Below are positions 24,111 through 33,539 of a DNA stretch of 64,000 nt, piece by piece (position 1 is the first letter of the stretch; the number at the start of each line of letters is the position of its first letter). This DNA is from CAZPQM01 sp964588995. Its GTDB lineage: Bacteria; Pseudomonadota; Alphaproteobacteria; Rickettsiales; UBA8987. The notes below the pieces were generated by a model. The model worked only from the letters and a program-made list of their open reading frames with translations. It did no database searches and was not told the origin of the DNA. The stretch covers positions 1 through 64,000 of the forward strand of contig CAZPQM010000001.1 of NCBI GenBank assembly GCA_964588995.1, read 5' to 3'. The position numbers and the translations under genes are program-made.

Positions 24111-24784
24111 TACCGGATCGTCCAAAGGATAATAATCACCAGCAGCAATACAAGCGCTATTTTCGTCTGCCGCCGGAAGCGTTTTTCTTTCCACTCCTCA
24201 TCATGCGGCTCGGTAAACAGCACAAGCGTATGGGATAGCTTATCGTGAAAGCCCTGCTTTTGTTTATCGAACGCTACCCAGATCATTCCCACGAACAGCG
24301 GTAGTATTGACACGGTGTAGGCAAAATAGCGGATGATTAGTTGACGGTTGGTCGGGTGTTCTAACGTGGCTTCGTCCACGATGCGCATACCCAGCAGCAT
24401 CTTGCCGGGCGTTGCATATTTCTTCATCCACATCAGAAGGAATAATGCAGTCACGATGATAAACTGGATAATGGAATTTAGGGAAAAGAAGGAGGCTTTG
24501 ATCGCCGCACCCGATCCCCCCATTTCGTAAAAACGTTGCGCAAATTCTTCCTGCGTGATCTGCCCGGTTACATATAAATGATTCAATTCATTGAAAAAGG
24601 TTGTGACGGGAAACAGCTCGGCAATCAGCATGAGAATGGGAAATAGGACAACCAGATCAATCGCGGTTGCAAACAGCCGCGCATTAAACCCGGCGTAATA
24701 AAGCGACAGATCGCGCTCCTCTCCGGAATCGTCCTTAACCTGACGTCTCGTGCGTAAATCCTCACCCTGAAGCTTTTTTACCAT
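24110..24784 (-). CDS. RDD family membrane protein
   Basis: About 224 residues with the RDD pattern: a first membrane helix with an arginine and an aspartate (AGFNARLFATAIDLVVLFP), a second helix with PGKMLLGMRIVDEAT, and a third region containing FDKQKQGFHDKLSHTLVLF. A fourth helix ends the protein. RDD proteins are integral inner-membrane proteins; some move ions or are sodium/proton antiporters, others are uncharacterised. The long open frame upstream of 24784 overlaps bioD and is not thought to be translated. The start lies two bases after the bioD stop. Confidence 0.82.
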   Translation of the reverse strand: MVKKLQGEDLRTRRQVKDDSGEERDLSLYYAGFNARLFATAIDLVVLFPILMLIAELFPVTTFFNELNHLYVTGQITQEEFAQRFYEMGGSGAAIKASFFSLNSIIQFIIVTALFLLMWMKKYATPGKMLLGMRIVDEATLEHPTNRQLIIRYFAYTVSILPLFVGMIWVAFDKQKQGFHDKLSHTLVLFTEPHDEEWKEKRFRRQTKIALVLLLVIIILWTIR

Positions 24785-24786
24785 AA

Positions 24787-25452
24787 CTATAATACTGCTT
24801 GCGTTAGATCGGTAGCAAAATTCCATAATGACGAATCGTGGGTAGCCTGCACCCTTGGGCAAGCTATAAAGGGGTATGATGTAAAATGCGAGAGTGAAGT
24901 GATGGTCTCGTCCATATCGACCGCGTCCTGATCCGTGCCTGAGACGATGATGCAACGAATCGCTATGCCACGCCGCTCCAAGGCCTCTATGGATAGCAAG
25001 GTATGATTCATCGCCCCCAGATAATGGCTGGTAACGAGGATAACTGGTAGCGCCAGATGTTCTATCCAATCGATCACCAACTCTTTATTATTTAACGGGA
25101 CGTGCAGCCCCCCTACTCCTTCGATAAAATGATAATCTGCCTCGGGGTAATCCGGCAGGTCCTGCAGGTCTTCAATGCTGATGGTGCGACCTTCCCGCGC
25201 GGCTGCCATATTCGGTGATAACGGAGCGCCGAAGCGGAAAGGAGAAATCGTTTCGATGGAAAGTGCATTGCCTTGGGCGGTACGCAATTGGTGGCTATCA
25301 TTTGTCATATCATAGGGTTCAAATCCGGAAATAACCGGCTTGGTGGCGACGACCTTATATCCTTTTCCGCGCAGTTGATGGGTCAGTGCACAAGTGATGA
25401 ATGTCTTGCCGATGCCGGTACCGGTGGCGGTGATAAAGTAGCGTTCAACCAT
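24787..25452 (-). CDS. bioD: Dethiobiotin synthetase
   Basis: A 221-residue ATP-dependent carboxylase that closes the ureido ring of dethiobiotin. It shows the P-loop ITATGTGIGKTFITCAL, the substrate lysine in VVATKPVISG, and the metal-binding FIEGVGGLHVPLN. It lies one base after bioC on the same strand. In the biotin pathway it acts between BioA and BioB, both encoded on the opposite strand of the same cluster. Confidence 0.94.
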   Translation of the reverse strand: MVERYFITATGTGIGKTFITCALTHQLRGKGYKVVATKPVISGFEPYDMTNDSHQLRTAQGNALSIETISPFRFGAPLSPNMAAAREGRTISIEDLQDLPDYPEADYHFIEGVGGLHVPLNNKELVIDWIEHLALPVILVTSHYLGAMNHTLLSIEALERRGIAIRCIIVSGTDQDAVDMDETITSLSHFTSYPFIACPRVQATHDSSLWNFATDLTQAVL

Positions 25453-25453
25453 A

Positions 25454-26206
25454 TTATTTTTTTGCGACGATGGTAAGGATATCCCAGGTAAGGGAAGCGC
25501 CGTAGGGTGAATGAAAATGGGCCAGATAATAGCGGGCCATCTGCTCCAGTTTGGATTTGGACAGATAGCGTCTCCTCGAAGGGCCTTTATTCATGCCGCC
25601 AATTGCGCGAATCGAGTTCAGTGCAGCGTAAAGATCAGGGTAGAAAAAGCTATATTGCTTCGTTTCGAAACTAACGGAGGTAAAATGACGCTGAAACAAC
25701 TGAACCCATTTCGATTCCGGAATGAATTTATGGAGCCGCTCGCTTTCACCTGCATCGTTAAAACAGGTTATGATCTCACGGAGACTGTCGGGAATGGCCA
25801 TAGAGATAAGCGCATAGCCTTCATCGCGGATGACCCGTGCAGTTTCGGAAACCAGAGCAGACGGGTCGCGTGTCCATTGAAATGCAAGTGAGCTGGTCAT
25901 CCCGTCGACCATGTTATCGCCGAGCGGTAAACGGTCCATATCACACTGAAATACCGGCCCTGCCAGTTGTGCCTGTCTGCACATACCAAAAGCTATATCG
26001 CATTGCATTACCTGGTTATGCCCTTTTAAAGCATGGGTGATAAAGCCTGTACCACACCCCACATCGAGTAAATGGGTTTTACCTGGGAAAATGGTTTTGG
26101 CAAGTTCTGCAAGCCGATAAGCGACCATGCGCTGCATGGATGCATTATTGTCATAATTATGGGCGGCTTTATTAAAGTCACGCTGCGTGGATAAGGTGGC
26201 TGTCAT
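25454..26206 (-). CDS. bioC: Malonyl-ACP O-methyltransferase
   Basis: A 250-residue SAM methyltransferase that disguises malonyl-ACP as its methyl ester to start biotin's pimeloyl chain. The order typical of BioC is present: FNKAAHNYDNNASMQ near the start, the SAM loop LLDVGCGTGFIT, a CDMDRLPLGDNMVDGMTSSLAFQWT region, and the C-terminal IRAIGGMNKGP. The first 29 bases overlap the end of bioF. No bioH-type esterase gene lies in the window, so the enzyme that removes the methyl group is elsewhere or of another type. Confidence 0.9.
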   Translation of the reverse strand: MTATLSTQRDFNKAAHNYDNNASMQRMVAYRLAELAKTIFPGKTHLLDVGCGTGFITHALKGHNQVMQCDIAFGMCRQAQLAGPVFQCDMDRLPLGDNMVDGMTSSLAFQWTRDPSALVSETARVIRDEGYALISMAIPDSLREIITCFNDAGESERLHKFIPESKWVQLFQRHFTSVSFETKQYSFFYPDLYAALNSIRAIGGMNKGPSRRRYLSKSKLEQMARYYLAHFHSPYGASLTWDILTIVAKK

Positions 26207-27314
26207 AAGCGTTATGTAAAGTTCTAATAAGTTGGTTTACATGCGTTAGTGTATGATTATAGGAAAATGAAAGGCGAAGACGAGAGGTGCCGGGCGGTAC
26301 GGTGGGGGGTCGGATGCAGGGGGCGTAAACCCCCTCCTCTTCCAGCTGCTGGGACAGCCCAAGGGCATCGGGTTCGGAGCCCACCCTGTATGGTACGATG
26401 GGTGATGTAGGATGGGGTAGCCCCATTTGGCTACAAAAAAGCCGCGCTGAGCGCATTACCCTATCTACCCGCTGGGGTTCCTGGCGAAGTAGGGTTAAAG
26501 ACTTTAGAGAGGCTCCTATGGCGGCGGGAGGCAATGCCGTACTATAGATCAGGCTGCGTGCTTTGCTCTTGATCCAGTCAATGACGCTTTGAGGACCCGC
26601 AACATATCCCCCATAGCTGCCCAACCCCTTGGACAGGGTGCCGATAGTGAGGTCAACACCCGGATGATGCGGCACAATACTAAGCCCATGAGCATCATCT
26701 ACTATAACCCACGCATCATGGTCTTTGGCCAGTTGAGTCATCTCCTGTAGCGGGGCACAATCACCGTCCATACTAAATACACTTTCCGTAATAATAAAAC
26801 AGCGCCGATAGTGATCTCGCATTTTCCGTAATATATAATCAAGATGCTTTGTATCGTTATGACGGAAACGTTTCCATAATGCTTTTGTGGTGCGTATCCC
26901 ATCATAGATGCAGGCGTGGGATAATTTATCACATATCACAAGGTCCCTCGGGCCAGCTAAATGGGATATCACCCCCAAATTAGCAAGGTACCCACTGCCA
27001 AACACACAGGCGGCTTCCGTCCTTTTATATTCTGCCAGCTCAGCTTCAAGCGTTTCATATAACGGGTAGTTCCCGGAGAGCAGCCGCGATGCCCCAGCCC
27101 CCGCTCCATATCGTGACGTAGCATCTATAGCAGCCTGTTTCACCTCTTTATGCTGCGCCAGACCGAAGTAATCATTACTGGCAAAGGAAAGCAGCTTTTT
27201 GCCGTCCTTATGGCAATAGACCCCATACTGTTCTACCGAAACGATATAGCGCCGCCGATGCTGCTGCTCCAGCTGGCTGAGCTCCTGTTCGGCAATACTT
27301 GCGAGCGATGGCAT
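26178..27314 (-). CDS. bioF: 8-amino-7-oxononanoate synthase
   Basis: A 378-residue PLP enzyme that condenses pimeloyl thioester with alanine. It shows SFASNDYFGLAQH at the start, the VDDAHGLSI cofactor aspartate and histidine, and the PLP lysine in GTLSKGLGSYGGYV. It heads the leftward bioF-bioC-bioD run and is divergent from bioB with only 35 bases between the start codons. No good ribosome-binding site is seen before its ATG. Confidence 0.94.
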   Translation of the reverse strand: MPSLASIAEQELSQLEQQHRRRYIVSVEQYGVYCHKDGKKLLSFASNDYFGLAQHKEVKQAAIDATSRYGAGAGASRLLSGNYPLYETLEAELAEYKRTEAACVFGSGYLANLGVISHLAGPRDLVICDKLSHACIYDGIRTTKALWKRFRHNDTKHLDYILRKMRDHYRRCFIITESVFSMDGDCAPLQEMTQLAKDHDAWVIVDDAHGLSIVPHHPGVDLTIGTLSKGLGSYGGYVAGPQSVIDWIKSKARSLIYSTALPPAAIGASLKSLTLLRQEPQRVDRVMRSARLFCSQMGLPHPTSPIVPYRVGSEPDALGLSQQLEEEGVYAPCIRPPTVPPGTSRLRLSFSYNHTLTHVNQLIRTLHNAYDSHLIHAA

Positions 27315-27349
27315 AATCGACTATACACCTTGCTAAATGAGGATTTACT

Positions 27350-28345
27350 ATGCTTTCACCTGATGCTTATACTACAGCACGAAGCAACTGGCAATTGTCA
27401 GAAATTGAAACGCTGTTTGCGGTACCATTTCATGAATTGATCTATGCTGCGCAAACCGTGCATCGTACGCATTTTCCCGCCGGAGAAGTGCAGGTCAGCA
27501 CCTTACTGAGTATTAAAACCGGCGGCTGCCCTGAAGATTGTAAATATTGTCCGCAAAGTGCACATTATAATACTGGCCTGAAAGCAGACAAGCTGATGCA
27601 GGTTGCACCCGTACTGGAGGCAGCCAAAGCAGCGCGCGATCAGGGGGCCACACGCTTTTGTATGGGGGCTGCTTGGCGTTCGCCTAAAGACCGTGATATG
27701 GACGCGGTGATTGCGATGATTCAGGGGGTCAAAGCGCTCGGGCTGGAAACCTGTATGACGCTTGGGATGTTAAGCGAAGCGCAGGCCGATCAACTCGCAG
27801 AAGCCGGGCTTGATTACTATAACCATAATATCGATACCTCGCCGGAATTTTATGACCATATTATCTCGACGCGAACCTTTGAAGATCGCCTGCAGACGCT
27901 GGCGAATGTGCGTGATGCCGGGATGAAAGTCTGCTGCGGCGGCATTCTGGGTATGGGGGAAACGACGAAAGACCGTGCGAGTATGCTGCACACACTTGCT
28001 ACCCTGCAGGAGCATCCCGAAAGTGTGCCGATCAATCAGCTGGTCAAGGTCGAAGGAACCCCGCTGGATACGGCCGAAACGCCGGATCCGTTTGATTTTG
28101 TCAGGATGATAGCCGTTGCAAGGCTGGTGATGCCAACCTCCTATGTGCGTCTCAGCGCGGGTCGCGAAGCAATGAGTGATGAGATGCAAGCGCTTTGCTT
28201 TCTCGCCGGAGCCAACTCTATTTTTTATGGAGAAAAGTTGCTTACAACCGGCAATCCCGAAGCTGAGCAGGACCGCGCTTTATTGAAAAGTCTGGGCTAT
28301 CGCATTGAGGGTGATCATCGTAAGCCCATTTCGCATGCGGCGTAA
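27350..28345 (+). CDS. bioB: Biotin synthase
   Basis: A 331-residue radical-SAM enzyme that inserts sulfur into dethiobiotin. The radical cluster motif is in GGCPEDCKYCPQSAHY (CxxxCxxC). Downstream cysteines in METCMTLG and KVCCGGILGMGE and the arginine-containing YVRLSAGRE supply the second cluster. Upstream is a GAGGA ribosome-binding site. It is the first gene of the rightward bioB-bioA pair, divergent from bioF; the tight 35-base gap suggests shared control. Confidence 0.96.
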   Translation: MLSPDAYTTARSNWQLSEIETLFAVPFHELIYAAQTVHRTHFPAGEVQVSTLLSIKTGGCPEDCKYCPQSAHYNTGLKADKLMQVAPVLEAAKAARDQGATRFCMGAAWRSPKDRDMDAVIAMIQGVKALGLETCMTLGMLSEAQADQLAEAGLDYYNHNIDTSPEFYDHIISTRTFEDRLQTLANVRDAGMKVCCGGILGMGETTKDRASMLHTLATLQEHPESVPINQLVKVEGTPLDTAETPDPFDFVRMIAVARLVMPTSYVRLSAGREAMSDEMQALCFLAGANSIFYGEKLLTTGNPEAEQDRALLKSLGYRIEGDHRKPISHAA

Positions 28346-28354
28346 CCCATCGTC

Positions 28355-29629
28355 ATGACCACGGTAACGGACTGGCTGGAACAAGGCTACCCGCATAGCT
28401 GGTTGCCCTATACGCAGATGCAAATCGCCGATATGCCGCTACCCGTAACCCATGCGGAAGGTGTAACGCTGCATCTTGAGGATGGCCGATCGCTCATTGA
28501 TGGGATTTCCAGCTGGTGGAGCGTTTGTCATGGCTACCAGCACCCGCACTTGATAGAAGCAATCCAAAAACAGGCGGAAAAGGTTACGCATATTATGTTT
28601 GCCGGGCTGGCGAATGAACCGGCCTATCGGCTGGCGAAGCGCCTGGCCGACCTCACCTCTGGTGAACTGAACCGGGTGTTCTTTTCCGATTCCGGCTCGG
28701 TCGCGGTGGAAGTGGCGATGAAAATGGCGGTGCAATACTGGAAAAATAAGGGTCAGACCCGCCGCACCAAGCTGATCAGTTTTCGAAACGGCTATCATGG
28801 CGATACGATGGGTGCTATGTCCGTGGGCGATCCGGATGGGTGGACGCAGCAGACATTTAGCGGGTTCTGTCCACGGCAATATGTATTAGACATTCCGCAG
28901 GATGAATATAGCCTCGCCGAATTCCATGATATTATGGCAAGTGGATTGCATGAAACGGCGGCCGCCGTGATCATAGAACCGCTGGTGCAGGGGGCAGGCG
29001 GGATCAAATTCCACTCCGCAGATATGCTCGCAGAAATATACCGCACGGCAAAAGAGAATGATATCCTTTTCATCGCTGATGAAATTGCCACCGGAATGGG
29101 GCGAACCGGCTCCATGTTTGCCTGTGAGGAAGCTGGTATCGTGCCCGACATCATGTGTTTGGGAAAAGGGTTGTCGGGTGGTATGTTGCCGCTGGCCGCC
29201 ACCATAGCGACGGAAGCAATTTACGCAGAATTTCAAGACGACACGCTGGGCAAAGCCTTTCTGCACGGCCCTACCTATATGGGTAATCCGCTGGCCTGCG
29301 CCGCGGCGAACGCCTCGCTTGATCTGTTTGAAAACGAACCGAGACTGGAACAGGTCGAAGCAATAGAGCAGCAGCTTTACGATGGGCTGAGTGGGTTGGC
29401 CCATCACCCACGGGTTAAGCAGGTGCGGGTCAAAGGCGCGATAGCGGCGGTGCAACTGCATGATGCAAGCTGGGATGAAATGTTCGCATTCCGCCGGCAG
29501 TTTATTGAACTCGGGGTGTGGTTACGTCCCTTTTCGGATGTTATATATATGATGCCAAGCTTTACGATTCAGCCGGACGAGCTGCAGCAATTGATGGCTG
29601 CGGTTAAAAAGGTGCTCGGAGAGGCTTAA
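28355..29629 (+). CDS. bioA: Adenosylmethionine--8-amino-7-oxononanoate aminotransferase
   Basis: A 424-residue class-III PLP aminotransferase that makes 7,8-diaminononanoate. It shows the BioA start (WLPYTQMQ, then DGISSWWSVCHGYQHPHL), the FSDSGSVAVEVAMKMA phosphate loop, DEIATGMGRTG for the cofactor aspartate, and the PLP lysine in LGKGLSGGMLPLAA. It begins nine bases after the bioB stop. Its last four bases overlap the stop of the convergent LOG-family gene. Confidence 0.95.
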   Translation: MTTVTDWLEQGYPHSWLPYTQMQIADMPLPVTHAEGVTLHLEDGRSLIDGISSWWSVCHGYQHPHLIEAIQKQAEKVTHIMFAGLANEPAYRLAKRLADLTSGELNRVFFSDSGSVAVEVAMKMAVQYWKNKGQTRRTKLISFRNGYHGDTMGAMSVGDPDGWTQQTFSGFCPRQYVLDIPQDEYSLAEFHDIMASGLHETAAAVIIEPLVQGAGGIKFHSADMLAEIYRTAKENDILFIADEIATGMGRTGSMFACEEAGIVPDIMCLGKGLSGGMLPLAATIATEAIYAEFQDDTLGKAFLHGPTYMGNPLACAAANASLDLFENEPRLEQVEAIEQQLYDGLSGLAHHPRVKQVRVKGAIAAVQLHDASWDEMFAFRRQFIELGVWLRPFSDVIYMMPSFTIQPDELQQLMAAVKKVLGEA

Positions 29630-30690
29630 TACAAGTCTTCGCGGTCTCGTAATTTCTCCAGCCGGGGGCATACATCATCTACCGTTTCGACTACGCTGTA
29701 ATAATCGTAGACGCCGTAGGAATTCAGCAGCCGGATAAAGGGTGACCAGAATTTTACCCCGCTATCCTCATCCCGTCGATTGACGACGATGATGGGTTTT
29801 TCCGTCATCGAGGGGTGACGCTGTTCTTTAAGCACCAGTAAAGCCATCAATTCCTGAATCGTCCCTACTCCACCCGGCATAATTACAAACGCATCGGAGC
29901 GCTCAATCATCACTTCCATCCGTGTGTAAATATCGGGTCGCGGCCAGAATTCCGAGAGTAATTTCGGCAGCCCTTCCATGCGGATGATGTGGGGCACGTT
30001 CGACCCACCGGCCCAGCCCCCGTGCTCGCCCGACCCTTTCACGATCTGGCCCATAATCCCCGTGCTGCCAGCACCGGACACGCAGCCATATTGATGCTCC
30101 GCCAGCAGCTTGCCTAGCTTGTATCCATCGTCCAAGTAGGGTTGTTTTTTGATCGATGCGGAGCAGAACACGCAGACGTTAAAATCCGGACGCTCTGCTT
30201 TGCCCTGAATCTGAAAATCATCATCCAGCTCAATTTCGGGATATTTCGGCCGTTCCCCGCGAGAGTAGATTTCCTCCAGTTTGGCAATCACCTCACGCGG
30301 ACGGCTGACTATATCCAGAAAGGATTCCGGCGTTTCCCGTACCGTACCGAGCTCATGCAGATGCCGAAACAGGCTGATGAAATCGTCCCAGCTATAATCC
30401 GAATTAAGGATCACGGTGGATTTACCTTCAAGATCGATATCATTCGTCTGATAGCCGACAAATATAGAAGCGGCCTTGAATAAATCCTGAAAATTCGGGT
30501 TCGGCAGGAAAACGAACGCATCGGATTCGATAATCTTTTCCTGAATGTTATTGAGCGACACTTTCTGATCACCATTGCCGTTATAAATATCCCAGCCGGC
30601 ATTGAATAAATGGTAGAGCAGCTTGGCCCGCGTTTTACGGTTCGGATCGCGGCGGTCTAATATCTCCCCTGCCAAACGGACTTTTGGCAT
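29626..30690 (-). CDS. LOG-family (nucleotide monophosphate phosphoribohydrolase-like) protein with a duplicated domain
   Basis: A 354-residue protein. The C-terminal half (about 168-354) is a LOG/TIGR00730-type domain: VCVFCSAS opening, GCVSGAGSTGIMG, and the signature RMEVMIERSDAFVIMPGG followed by VGTIQE. Such enzymes release the base from nucleoside 5'-monophosphates, in plants making active cytokinin. The N-terminal half carries a degenerate copy: residues 53-141 align with 262-347 (IIESDAFVFLPNPNFQDLFK against MIERSDAFVIMPGGVGTIQE), with the catalytic glycines and glutamate lost. Similar two-domain proteins exist; whether the first half is structural or regulatory is unknown. It is convergent with bioA. 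Confidence 0.8.
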   Translation of the reverse strand: MPKVRLAGEILDRRDPNRKTRAKLLYHLFNAGWDIYNGNGDQKVSLNNIQEKIIESDAFVFLPNPNFQDLFKAASIFVGYQTNDIDLEGKSTVILNSDYSWDDFISLFRHLHELGTVRETPESFLDIVSRPREVIAKLEEIYSRGERPKYPEIELDDDFQIQGKAERPDFNVCVFCSASIKKQPYLDDGYKLGKLLAEHQYGCVSGAGSTGIMGQIVKGSGEHGGWAGGSNVPHIIRMEGLPKLLSEFWPRPDIYTRMEVMIERSDAFVIMPGGVGTIQELMALLVLKEQRHPSMTEKPIIVVNRRDEDSGVKFWSPFIRLLNSYGVYDYYSVVETVDDVCPRLEKLRDREDLY

Positions 30691-30748
30691 GAATAACTCC
30701 TCATGTTCAAACTATACGCTAAGCATAGCACATTTTCGCTTAGGGCGG

Positions 30749-31138
30749 CTAGGAGTTAGACTGATTCATCCGCCAGATCAACCCAAATCCGAGCAATAAC
30801 AGAAGTAACGGTGCTATCCATAACACACTATTATAGTGTGTTGCAGGAGGATCAAGCAATACATCCTCTCCATAGCGGCTGGTGAGGTAGGTGAGGATGT
30901 CATGATCATTTTGTCCGCTTTTAATTTGTTCCCGGATCACGCGTCGCATCGCCACGGCAAGCTCGGCTCCCGAACTGGAGATATCCTGCCCGTCGCACAC
31001 TTTGCACCTTACCTTATTGAACAATGCCTGCGCGCGTTGTTCCTGGCTTGTGTTTTCCAATGGCGTATCCAGTAAAAATTTAGCGTGGGCGTGCGGTGCT
31101 GTAAGAGCGACAAGTATAATGCAGATGAGCCATTTCAT
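30749..31138 (-). CDS. ccmH: Cytochrome c maturation protein CcmH
   Basis: A 129-residue inner-membrane protein with a signal peptide, the thiol motif VRCKVCDGQDI (the LRCxxC site of CcmH), the helix RRVIREQIKSGQNDHDILTYLTSRYGEDVLLDPP, and one C-terminal membrane helix. It handles reduction of apocytochrome c cysteines before heme attachment. It ends the leftward ccmDEFGH run and overlaps ccmG by four bases. No ccmI part is fused or adjacent. Confidence 0.93.
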   Translation of the reverse strand: MKWLICIILVALTAPHAHAKFLLDTPLENTSQEQRAQALFNKVRCKVCDGQDISSSGAELAVAMRRVIREQIKSGQNDHDILTYLTSRYGEDVLLDPPATHYNSVLWIAPLLLLLLGFGLIWRMNQSNS

Positions 31139-31653
31139 GGATTCTGCTCCAGATAGGGAACAATGTCCGTTTTCAAAAATTCCACTGAGATCGGACCGGC
31201 ATGCCGATAGACCACCTGCCCTTTATTATCAATCACGAATGTTTCTGGAATGCCGGTAATGCCAAGGCCAACGCCGAAGGTGCCTTCAGGGTCGTAGAGC
31301 ACCTCATCGTAGGGGTTGCCGAGCTGCTTGAGCCACTGCTCCGCAGACGCTTTCTTATCCTTCCATACCATGCCGTAGAGATGATCTGCCCCTGCTTCAG
31401 AAAGCGAAACAAAGAGCGGATGTTCCGCCCGGCATGTCACGCACCAGGAAGCAAACACATGCAGTATATTATACTTGCCCCTAAAATCCTCTTGGGTAAA
31501 TGGTTTACCGTCTAGCGTTTCTATCTTAAAAGCAGGGAGGTCGAAGGGTTGGAAACTAGTTCTCTCCTCAGGTTTATCATAAAGTGCAAAAATGGCAAAC
31601 ACGCTGAGCACAACAAACACCAATAGCGGGATGATTTGAATATTCGGCTTCAT
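31135..31653 (-). CDS. ccmG: Cytochrome c biogenesis thioredoxin CcmG (DsbE)
   Basis: A 172-residue periplasmic thioredoxin tethered by an N-terminal helix. It has FKIETLDGKPFTQEDFRGKY, the redox site VFASWCVTCRAEHP (WCVTC) and the cis-proline region GITGIPETFVID. It keeps CcmH and apocytochrome c reduced. It overlaps ccmF and ccmH by four bases each. Confidence 0.94.
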   Translation of the reverse strand: MKPNIQIIPLLVFVVLSVFAIFALYDKPEERTSFQPFDLPAFKIETLDGKPFTQEDFRGKYNILHVFASWCVTCRAEHPLFVSLSEAGADHLYGMVWKDKKASAEQWLKQLGNPYDEVLYDPEGTFGVGLGITGIPETFVIDNKGQVVYRHAGPISVEFLKTDIVPYLEQNP

Positions 31654-33539
31654 GTGCTTTTCCTCCCAGCTATCGCTAGCAGACTACCCAGCGCGATCAG
31701 CATACTCGCAATCCATATCAGGTTGATACCGGGATTATAATAGAGTTTCACTGCCGCACCTTTCTGTTCATCTACATCGCCGACCACTGCATAAATATCA
31801 TGCCATAAGGTAGAGTAAAGCGCCGCCTCGACGGTTTCTGTTTGCCGAGCGGGATAAAGCCGTGTTTCCGGGGTGAGTTCAGTGAGCACAGTACCTTCCC
31901 GGCTGAGCGTGAGCGTGCTCGTACGGGAAAGGTAGTTAGCAACCGGCTTGAAAGTTATCGTATTAAAATCAATCGAATAATCTCGTGGTAAACTCACCTG
32001 ATCACCGGGCTGCATCCATTCTTCAATTTTCACGGTAAAGACCGCATTCTGCGCAATAGCAAAGGTGAGTAGCCCCAGCCCGAAATGAGCCAGCGTCATC
32101 GCGGTCAAAGAACGGGTAATGCGGCCTGTTCCGGTTAGCCTGTGGGTAAATTGGGTGATGCTTATCACCATCAGCCAAATAGCCGCAGAAAATCCGAGTA
32201 TCGGCAGCCAGCTGAGCTTGATCGTATAACAGACGGCAAGGGTGATCACTACGGCAATGCTTGCCGGGGAGAGCAGATGACGGTGCTGCTTAAAGCGCCC
32301 TTTCTTCCACGACAGAATCATCCCGACCCCCGCAACCAGGACCAGCCCTGCTGCAATCGGGTTGAAAATACCGTTATAATACGGCGCGCCGACAGCAACG
32401 ACCTTATTGGTAAGCAGCGGCAGGATAATCGGGTACACGGTGCCAAGTAACACGATGAAGCAGAGCGTCAGTAACAGTAAATTATTATAAAGTATAAACG
32501 ACTCACGGCTCAATAAGCCATAGCCCGTTTGCGATGTGATTCGATGTGCGCGCAGTGCAAAGAGCGTAAAGCCCATACCACCGAGGATAGCTAAAATAAC
32601 CAGCATGAAAACGCCGCGATAGGGATCGCTGGCAAAACTATGAACGGAATTCAGAATACCCGAACGCACGAGGAAAAAACCGACGATGGAAAGGGTAAAG
32701 GCGAGCAGGCTTAAAAAAACGCACCATTTGCCAAACAGTTCGCGTTTATAGAGTACGGCAAGTGCATGCAGCAGTGAAGCGACGACCAGCCATGGCAGCA
32801 GCGAGGAGTTCTCGACCGGATCCCAGAACCAGTATCCGCCCCAGCCGAGCTCGCGATACGCCCACCACGAGCCGAGCATAATACCAATCGTGAGAAAGCT
32901 GAAGGAGGCCAAAACCCACGGTCGTAGATGGCTTGCCCAGTTTCGACCGGCGGAACCGGTAAACAAGGCGAACATCGCAAAGGAAAAGGCAATACTGGAA
33001 GCCGTGTAGCCGAGATAGAGCGTGGGTGGATGGATGGCAAGACCAATATCCTGTAGAAGCGGGTTCAGCCCCTGTCCTTCTTCTGCTGCAGGTTCGAGCG
33101 TATCAAACGGGCTTGAAGCAAAGGCGAGGTAGCTGAGAAAGCAAAGCAGAATAAAGGCCTGTAGGGAGAGGATCCACGCCGCATCGCGGTAGCGGCTAAA
33201 CCATGCAAATAACAGGCTGAAGCTCGCGAGCAACCAGCAATAAAGCAGCATGGAGCCTTCATGGTTGCCCCATACGCCGGTAAATTTATAGAGCATCGGC
33301 TTTAGGCTGTGCGAATGCTCGTAGACCAACCGCATGGAAAAATCAGAGGTCGCAAAACCATAGGTTAGTGCGATGTAGGAAATGCTTAAGAAAAACCACG
33401 CGAAGAACGTGCCACGCATTGCTGGAACCAGCCGTGAGAAATGGGCGTAGTTCGGATGCAGTCCGATGAGGCGGAGGCTAAGCAGCGTGCAGATAAACAG
33501 GCTGATGATCAGCGCGTTATAGCCGATAAAGGCGGTCAT
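31650..33539 (-). CDS. ccmF: Heme lyase subunit CcmF
   Basis: A 629-residue polytopic inner-membrane protein with some 14-15 membrane helices. It has the family signature WGNHEGSMLLYCWLLA and the tryptophan-rich WWAYRELGWGGYWFWDPVEN (WWD domain for heme), then a large periplasmic domain before the last helix. With CcmH it joins heme to CxxCH motifs. Normal length. It overlaps ccmE and ccmG by four bases each, showing tight coupling. Confidence 0.96.
   Translation of the reverse strand: MTAFIGYNALIISLFICTLLSLRLIGLHPNYAHFSRLVPAMRGTFFAWFFLSISYIALTYGFATSDFSMRLVYEHSHSLKPMLYKFTGVWGNHEGSMLLYCWLLASFSLLFAWFSRYRDAAWILSLQAFILLCFLSYLAFASSPFDTLEPAAEEGQGLNPLLQDIGLAIHPPTLYLGYTASSIAFSFAMFALFTGSAGRNWASHLRPWVLASFSFLTIGIMLGSWWAYRELGWGGYWFWDPVENSSLLPWLVVASLLHALAVLYKRELFGKWCVFLSLLAFTLSIVGFFLVRSGILNSVHSFASDPYRGVFMLVILAILGGMGFTLFALRAHRITSQTGYGLLSRESFILYNNLLLLTLCFIVLLGTVYPIILPLLTNKVVAVGAPYYNGIFNPIAAGLVLVAGVGMILSWKKGRFKQHRHLLSPASIAVVITLAVCYTIKLSWLPILGFSAAIWLMVISITQFTHRLTGTGRITRSLTAMTLAHFGLGLLTFAIAQNAVFTVKIEEWMQPGDQVSLPRDYSIDFNTITFKPVANYLSRTSTLTLSREGTVLTELTPETRLYPARQTETVEAALYSTLWHDIYAVVGDVDEQKGAAVKLYYNPGINLIWIASMLIALGSLLAIAGRKST

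Noticed and set aside
24785..25069. N-terminal extension of the RDD protein frame
   Set aside because: It overlaps bioD, reads as low-complexity Arg/His/Gly sequence, and the RDD family begins near the ATG at 24784.
28886..29461. 191-codon antisense frame in bioA
   Set aside because: Shadow of bioA; no start signal and unlike any protein family.
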